From positions 1 to 11,691 of the forward strand of contig JALRDM010000258.1 in assembly GCA_023262195.1 (NCBI GenBank): a stretch of DNA of 11,691 bases. The letters run 5' to 3'. This stretch comes from Salibacteraceae bacterium. Lineage in GTDB: Bacteria; Bacteroidota; Bacteroidia; Flavobacteriales_G; Salibacteraceae. Position numbers and translations under genes: made by a program. Under the pieces are notes generated by a model. It was not told the DNA's origin. It ran no database searches and was given only the letters and a program-made list of their open reading frames with translations. Shown piece after piece: positions 8,062 to 11,691 of the stretch. Position 1 is the stretch's first letter, and each line of letters opens with the position of its first letter.

Positions 8062-10596
8062 ATGTCCGTAGTCAAAGCCACTACTTTTGACAAAATATTA
8101 CGTCTGTTTAAAACCTTGAAATTCCTTTGGTTATCCATATTCTTAGCTTTATCAAGTAGCTATGCATACGCACAATCCATTGCTGATTGGTGGTACTTTG
8201 GTAGCCAGGCTGGGGTGCACTTCAGCTCCAATGGCCCAGTGGCCGATGCGAGTGGACAAATTACTACCAATGAAGGAAGTGCCACCATTGCTGATGAAAA
8301 CGGCAACTTATTATTTTATACCGATGGCATTCGTGTGTTCGATGCTAACCATGTGCAAATGCCAAATGGCTTTGGACTCAATGGATCCAACAGCGCCTCA
8401 CAAGCTGCGGTCATTCTAAGAAAACCAAGTTCAGTCGATTCGTTTTACATATTCACCGTAGATGAGCAAGCGCAAGTCAACGGATTGCGATATACCTTGG
8501 TGGATATGAATCTTAATGGTGGATTCGGTGATGTTGTCAGTGGTCAAAAGAACGTACCGCTTTTGGCAAATACTGCAGAGAAGATTACAGTTGTGCTCAA
8601 AGATGATGATGCATGGATAATCACACACAAATTACCTGGAGATACCATTTTCGCCTTCGAAGTAACATCGGTAGGAGTCAATACAAATCCAGTAACCAGT
8701 CAAACTGGTTTCCCGCTTACGTTACAAAATTTTTGGGGATACATGCGGGCCAACGTGCAAGGAAATCAAATTGCTTTTGTATCGAGGTTAGTGGACGACA
8801 TCACATTGATGGATTTTGATAAAGCTACTGGGCAAGTGTCTAATGCATTCCGAATTGAACAATCGATCAATGGTGATCAATCCTATGGTATTGAATTTTC
8901 GCCCAATGGCAAATTTCTGTATGCAACGAGTTTTTCGTTTTCTGATGTGCGTCAATACAACTTGACGCTAGGAACGCCTCAAGAAATCTCAGGCTCCGAA
9001 ATTATTATTGGTTCTAGTGGTCTTGGCGGTGGAGCTTTGCAGCTGGGGCCAGATTGTAAAATCTACGGTGCACGCAAGGATCAAGGTTTTTTAAGCGCAA
9101 TTGAAAATCCAAATGTCTTGGGACAAGATGCGGGTTACATAGACACTGCGGTGATACTGACCGCAGGAAGACAGTGCGAATGGGGGCTGCCGGGTTTTGC
9201 TCAAGCTTGTGCCCCGATTTTCTATGACTCATTGAATTGCCTAAACGATTCTACATACTTTATACTTGACACAACCGATATTGATTTGGTTGAATGGAAT
9301 TTTGATGATCTAGGCTCTGGGATAAACAACACCTCAACGGATTTTTTTCCAGTTCACCTATTTTCAGACACAGGCCTGTTTACAGTGCGATTGATTTATG
9401 AAACCAATGGGGCTGTAGATACCATATTTCAGACGTTAAAGATTTTTCCCAGGCAGGTAGTGTCTTTACCAACAGATACAGCAATCTGTAACGGAGATTC
9501 TTTGAGCTTGGGAGTTACTCAGCCATATGCTGATTTTTTATGGAGTAATGGTTCCACATCCGATTCAATTATTCTAATTAACGATACCTTGGTCTCAGTC
9601 ACGGTCTTTGGTATTTGCGATACAGTTTCTGCGAATACGAGAATAAGGTATGATGATCCCATCAACCTCAATTTAGGGCCTGATACCACGGTTTGTGGAT
9701 CAGGTATATATACACTGAATTCGGGATTAACTCAGGATGCGGTGGTGCAGTGGAGTACCGGTGATTCGACTCCAAGCATACAAGTAAATACCTCTGGAAC
9801 CTATGTGATGAATGCTATCAACGCTTGCGGTGCTGTAACCGATGAAGTATCGCTGGTGCTAGAAACCTTACCAACTGCAGTAACCTTGCCCGAGGATACC
9901 ATAACCTGCGCGTTTAATTCAATTGATTACAGTATTGAGCGGCAAGTTGGATCCACTTACTTTTGGAATACAGGGGATACTGGGGTTTCCATTTCCGTAG
10001 ATACAACAATGAAGGTTTGGGTAGCAAAGACCAATATCTGTGGTACTGTTTCAGATACGGTTAACGTCTTGTTCTCTGGTGTGCAGGTTGATTTGGGAAG
10101 TGATACGACCATCTGCGATCTCGATTCGCTTGAGATTAGCGCGTTCAATAAAGGGGCAATTTATTCGTGGAACACCGGAGATACAACAGCGAGTGTTATT
10201 GCCAGTGGCGCAGGAGCCAACTATAATGTCACAGTCACACGAGGTATTTGCGAAGCTCGAGATGGAATACGCGTTGACTACAGCAATATGTTCTGCGAAG
10301 ACATTACTTGCACTGTAACTACTCAAAACGTATTCACACCCAATGGTGATGGACTTAATGATATCTGGCGTGCTCAAAGCGATTGCTACATTGTCTCTTT
10401 TGACTTGACGGTGTACAGTCGTTGGGGACAACTTGTGCACCGGAGCTCTAATATAGCTTATGGCTGGGATGGATATATTAGAGGTCGGCCAGCTCCCGAA
10501 GGTACTTACTACTATGAGCTAATCTACAGAGACAATGTGGCCATTGATAATGATCGGCTTGTTTTTCGCGGAGAAATTACGCTAATTAGAGATTAA
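8062..10596 (+). CDS. Large secreted protein: propeller-like region, PKD-like domain, Ig-like repeats and T9SS type B sorting domain
   Basis: This is 844 residues from the ATG at 8062. A long-n-region signal peptide ends at AYA|Q (residue 37/38). Residues 39-387 resemble the propeller-like N-terminal region found in many flavobacterial gliding-motility-associated C-terminal domain proteins: DWWYFGSQAG, then TNEGSATIADENGNLLFYTDG, then a ~300-residue region with SPNGKFLYATSF. A PKD-like domain follows (about 388-462, WNFDD and FSDTGLFTVRL). Four Ig-like repeats begin near residues 464, 534, 606 and 674. The C-terminus (756-844) opens with NVFTPNGDGLNDIW and has YSRWGQLVH, GWDG and PEGTYYYEL: the type B T9SS sorting domain. 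A cell-surface or secreted adhesin-like role is inferred; no catalytic motif is seen. An in-frame TTG at 8038 would overlap the ABC-F gene by 11 bp, but the ATG 13 bp after its stop is preferred. It is close enough to be co-transcribed with the ABC-F gene. Confidence 0.9.
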   Translation: MSVVKATTFDKILRLFKTLKFLWLSIFLALSSSYAYAQSIADWWYFGSQAGVHFSSNGPVADASGQITTNEGSATIADENGNLLFYTDGIRVFDANHVQMPNGFGLNGSNSASQAAVILRKPSSVDSFYIFTVDEQAQVNGLRYTLVDMNLNGGFGDVVSGQKNVPLLANTAEKITVVLKDDDAWIITHKLPGDTIFAFEVTSVGVNTNPVTSQTGFPLTLQNFWGYMRANVQGNQIAFVSRLVDDITLMDFDKATGQVSNAFRIEQSINGDQSYGIEFSPNGKFLYATSFSFSDVRQYNLTLGTPQEISGSEIIIGSSGLGGGALQLGPDCKIYGARKDQGFLSAIENPNVLGQDAGYIDTAVILTAGRQCEWGLPGFAQACAPIFYDSLNCLNDSTYFILDTTDIDLVEWNFDDLGSGINNTSTDFFPVHLFSDTGLFTVRLIYETNGAVDTIFQTLKIFPRQVVSLPTDTAICNGDSLSLGVTQPYADFLWSNGSTSDSIILINDTLVSVTVFGICDTVSANTRIRYDDPINLNLGPDTTVCGSGIYTLNSGLTQDAVVQWSTGDSTPSIQVNTSGTYVMNAINACGAVTDEVSLVLETLPTAVTLPEDTITCAFNSIDYSIERQVGSTYFWNTGDTGVSISVDTTMKVWVAKTNICGTVSDTVNVLFSGVQVDLGSDTTICDLDSLEISAFNKGAIYSWNTGDTTASVIASGAGANYNVTVTRGICEARDGIRVDYSNMFCEDITCTVTTQNVFTPNGDGLNDIWRAQSDCYIVSFDLTVYSRWGQLVHRSSNIAYGWDGYIRGRPAPEGTYYYELIYRDNVAIDNDRLVFRGEITLIRD
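9451..10290 (+). repeat. Four tandem Ig-like protein repeats (~70 residues each)
   Basis: The repeats lie inside the type B T9SS gene and start near 9451, 9661, 9877 and 10081. Each follows the same plan: L..DT..C near the start, a W.(T/N)G(D/S)T core about 30 residues on (WSNGST, WSTGDST, WNTGDTG, WNTGDTT), then a beta-rich stretch ending with a second Cys. The paired cysteines suggest a disulfide per repeat, consistent with extracellular location. The repetition is clear at protein level but has diverged in DNA sequence. Confidence 0.75.
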
Positions 10597-10683
10597 CGAT
10601 CAATAAGTCGAGCGACATCCTCCAAATCTGGATAAAACACTACGTCAATTTGATTACACATATCAGAATGGAGTCTTTCATAA

Positions 10684-10860
10684 TTGCATGGTGCAATACT
10701 GATCACGGATTTTGATGACTTACACGCTGCTTTTGATCCAAAAATGGTTGATCACTTTTGGAAAATGACCACGAACGGTTTGGAGTGTTTGGATTGTGAG
10801 GGTAATGAGCCATACGAGGCTTTTCAGTCAACTTCCGAACCTGTACTTGAGAATATTTAG
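10684..10860 (+). CDS. Possible small protein or gene remnant, 58 codons, unknown function
   Basis: An open frame begins with TTG at 10684, directly after a stop at 10681, and ends with TAG at 10858-10860; an ATG at 10744 would give 38 residues. The codons have the purine-first pattern of real genes here and the product is plausible (AILITDFDDLHAAFDP, then HFWKMTTNGLECLDCEG), with two Cys three residues apart. I do not recognise a family. There is no good start context, and the first half is antisense to another open frame. It may be the degraded tail of an older gene. Confidence 0.27.
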   Translation: MHGAILITDFDDLHAAFDPKMVDHFWKMTTNGLECLDCEGNEPYEAFQSTSEPVLENI

Positions 10861-10904
10861 AATCGTTCTTTCCCCATGTAGGGGAGCTGTTTAGTTAGGT
10901 TGGT

Positions 10905-10936
10905 GTAGCCCGAAGGCAAAGTGCTTTTCGGGCTAC
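10905..10936. terminator. 10-bp GC-rich hairpin, candidate terminator
   Basis: GTAGCCCGAA (10905-10914) pairs perfectly with TTCGGGCTAC (10927-10936) around a 12-nt loop, and one more G-C pair can form past a bulge. It lies between the end of the type B T9SS gene and the next gene, where a terminator is expected. It lacks a following T-run, so termination is inferred and may be Rho-assisted. Confidence 0.38.
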
Positions 10937-10967
10937 CTTGCTTATAGAAAATACGGTTTTCAATGCT

Positions 10968-10975
10968 TATCTTCG
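10968..10975 (+). promoter_or_regulatory. Candidate -7 box of the E1 gene
   Basis: TATCTTCG differs from TAnnTTTG at one fixed position. It would start transcription near 10980 and give a leader of about 60 nt. The nearest upstream TTG (10938-10940) is too far away to be a standard -33 element, so support is modest. Confidence 0.3.
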
Positions 10976-10976
10976 C

Positions 10977-11018
10977 GCACCCGAAAGGCGGTGCCCTCTG
11001 ATGAAGGCGCACGGGTGT
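10977..11018 (+). promoter_or_regulatory. GC-rich foldable leader segment upstream of the E1 gene
   Basis: CACCCG (10978-10983) pairs with CGGGTG (11012-11017), and inside it TGCCC (10992-10996) pairs with GG-c-GCA (11006-11011, one bulged C). A competing hairpin GCACC/GGTGC (10977-10981 with 10990-10994) uses the same bases. The segment is much more GC-rich than its surroundings. It matches no riboswitch class I can recognise. Any role in regulating the E1 gene is inferred. Confidence 0.28.
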
Positions 11019-11039
11019 ACACTCTAAAAGTTAAGTTCT

Positions 11040-11691
11040 ATGGCCGATACGAAAACTGTTGCGGAAAAGGATATTTCCAAGGATGAATTGAAGAAAGAGA
11101 TTCTCAATGACCTAAAGTTGGCATGTCTTAGTCGTGAGGTGAGTCTGATGGGGCGAAGAGAGGTACTGACCGGGAAAGCCAAATTTGGGATTTTAGGAGA
11201 TGGTAAAGAGTTGGCACAGATCGCGCTTGCCAAACAATGGCAACCTGGAGATTGGCGCTCAGGTTACTATCGAGATCAAACCATGATGATGGCTGCTGGA
11301 CTGCTCACCGCAGAACAGTTCTTTGCACAGCTTTATGCACATGCCGATAGTGAGCATGAGCCAGCGTCCGCAGGTAGAATGATGAATGGACATTATGCCA
11401 CCCGAACGATTGATGAAAAAGGTAATTGGAAGGACTTAACCGAAGCGCCCAATTCATCTGCCGATATTTCACCTACTGCAGGTCAAATGCCTCGGCTATT
11501 GGGATTGGCATTGTCAAGCAAATTTTATAGAAACAATCCAGAGCTGGATAACCATAAAAAATTCAGCATCAAAGGAAATGAAGTAGCGTTTGGTACCATC
11601 GGTGACGCATCTACCAGTGAAGGTCCATTTTGGGAAGCTATGAATGCTGCGGGTGTGCTGCAGGTGCCACTTGTGATGTCTGTTTGGGACG
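11040..11691 (+). CDS. Thiamine-dependent 2-oxoacid dehydrogenase E1 component (alpha/beta-fusion type), 3' end cut off
   Basis: The first 217 residues are present. The sequence is the E1-alpha half of a branched-chain/pyruvate-type 2-oxoacid dehydrogenase, the enzyme that decarboxylates the 2-oxoacid on thiamine diphosphate and passes the acyl group to the lipoyl E2 subunit. Recognisable blocks are SLMGRREVLTGKAKFGI (35-51), GDWRSGYYRDQT (70-81), ASAGRMMNGHYATR (109-122), SSADISPTAGQMPRLLGLA (139-157) and GDASTSEGPFWEAMNAAG (188-205), the beginning of the thiamine diphosphate/Mg2+ binding region. In Bacteroidota this pattern belongs to proteins of roughly 650-800 residues with alpha and beta halves fused; that the beta half follows is inferred because the window ends here. 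The ATG at 11040 fits the family N-terminus, and no Shine-Dalgarno is seen. Confidence 0.92.
   Translation, partial: MADTKTVAEKDISKDELKKEILNDLKLACLSREVSLMGRREVLTGKAKFGILGDGKELAQIALAKQWQPGDWRSGYYRDQTMMMAAGLLTAEQFFAQLYAHADSEHEPASAGRMMNGHYATRTIDEKGNWKDLTEAPNSSADISPTAGQMPRLLGLALSSKFYRNNPELDNHKKFSIKGNEVAFGTIGDASTSEGPFWEAMNAAGVLQVPLVMSVWD

Larger units (their letters stand above)
10597..11039. other. 443-bp spacer with short open frames and hairpins
   Basis: No confident gene lies here. The left half (10597-10860) contains two mutually antisense open frames with protein-like codon composition (listed separately or under findings). The right half holds a small CCCC/GGGG hairpin (10871-10885), a 10-bp hairpin (10905-10936), a possible -7 box (10968-10975) and a GC-rich foldable leader (10977-11018). 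I see no tRNA, transposase or repeat array. Confidence 0.6.

Noticed and set aside
10871..10885. TCCCC/GGGGA hairpin as an intrinsic terminator
   Set aside because: The stem is only 5 bp and just three T residues follow a few bases later, so it is too weak to call.
10982..11017. CTGATGA and GAAA close together before the E1 gene, resembling a circularly permuted hammerhead ribozyme core
   Set aside because: Only about 11 nt separate GAAA from CTGATGA, too few for stem III, the cleavage site and stem I, and stem II would need an 8-nt insertion right after CTGATGA. The match is a coincidence of short motifs.
10977..11039. Thiamine pyrophosphate riboswitch in front of a thiamine-dependent enzyme
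   Set aside because: The conserved CTGAGA and the ACCTGATCTGG-like segments are missing and the region is too short. Such riboswitches normally control thiamine synthesis or transport genes, not E1 genes.

Overview
The window looks like chromosomal DNA of a free-living Bacteroidota bacterium, probably of the Flavobacteriales/Cryomorphaceae type. Three things support this. Two genes encode proteins with type IX secretion (T9SS) C-terminal sorting domains, one type A and one type B. A Bacteroidota-style -7 box (TAnnTTTG) sits upstream of one gene, and starts generally lack a Shine-Dalgarno sequence. One gene is the fused-type 2-oxoacid dehydrogenase E1 common in this phylum. Base composition is moderate and even, with no insertion sequence, CRISPR array, tRNA, rRNA or phage gene.

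Layout, left to right. Positions 1-1890 (minus strand, cut by the left edge) encode an oligopeptidase B-type S9 peptidase with a lipoprotein signal. A 190-bp divergent spacer follows. Next comes a two-gene plus-strand unit: a small transaldolase/fructose-6-phosphate aldolase family protein (2081-2740), and 5 bp later a divergent NRAMP-like membrane transporter (2746-3990). Then come a 661-residue secreted beta-propeller-like protein with a type A T9SS domain (4034-6019), an ABC-F ATPase with a C-terminal coiled coil (6069-8048), and an 844-residue secreted multidomain protein (propeller-like region, PKD-like domain, four Ig-like repeats, type B T9SS domain; 8062-10596). A 443-bp spacer (10597-11039) holds weak short reading frames and several hairpins. 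The right edge cuts the start of a thiamine-dependent 2-oxoacid dehydrogenase E1 gene (11040 onward).

Functionally these are mostly independent housekeeping and envelope genes: peptide turnover at the envelope, pentose-phosphate carbon shuffling, solute or metal transport, two cell-surface or secreted proteins, ribosome-associated ABC-F function, and oxidative decarboxylation of 2-oxoacids. I see no coherent defence, mobile or biosynthetic system. The most interesting details are the loss of the canonical metal ligands in the NRAMP-like protein, active-site residues that point to transaldolase rather than aldolase activity in the Fsa-family enzyme, a 9-bp inverted repeat bracketing the promoter box and TTG start of the ABC-F gene, and a GC-rich, foldable leader in front of the E1 gene.
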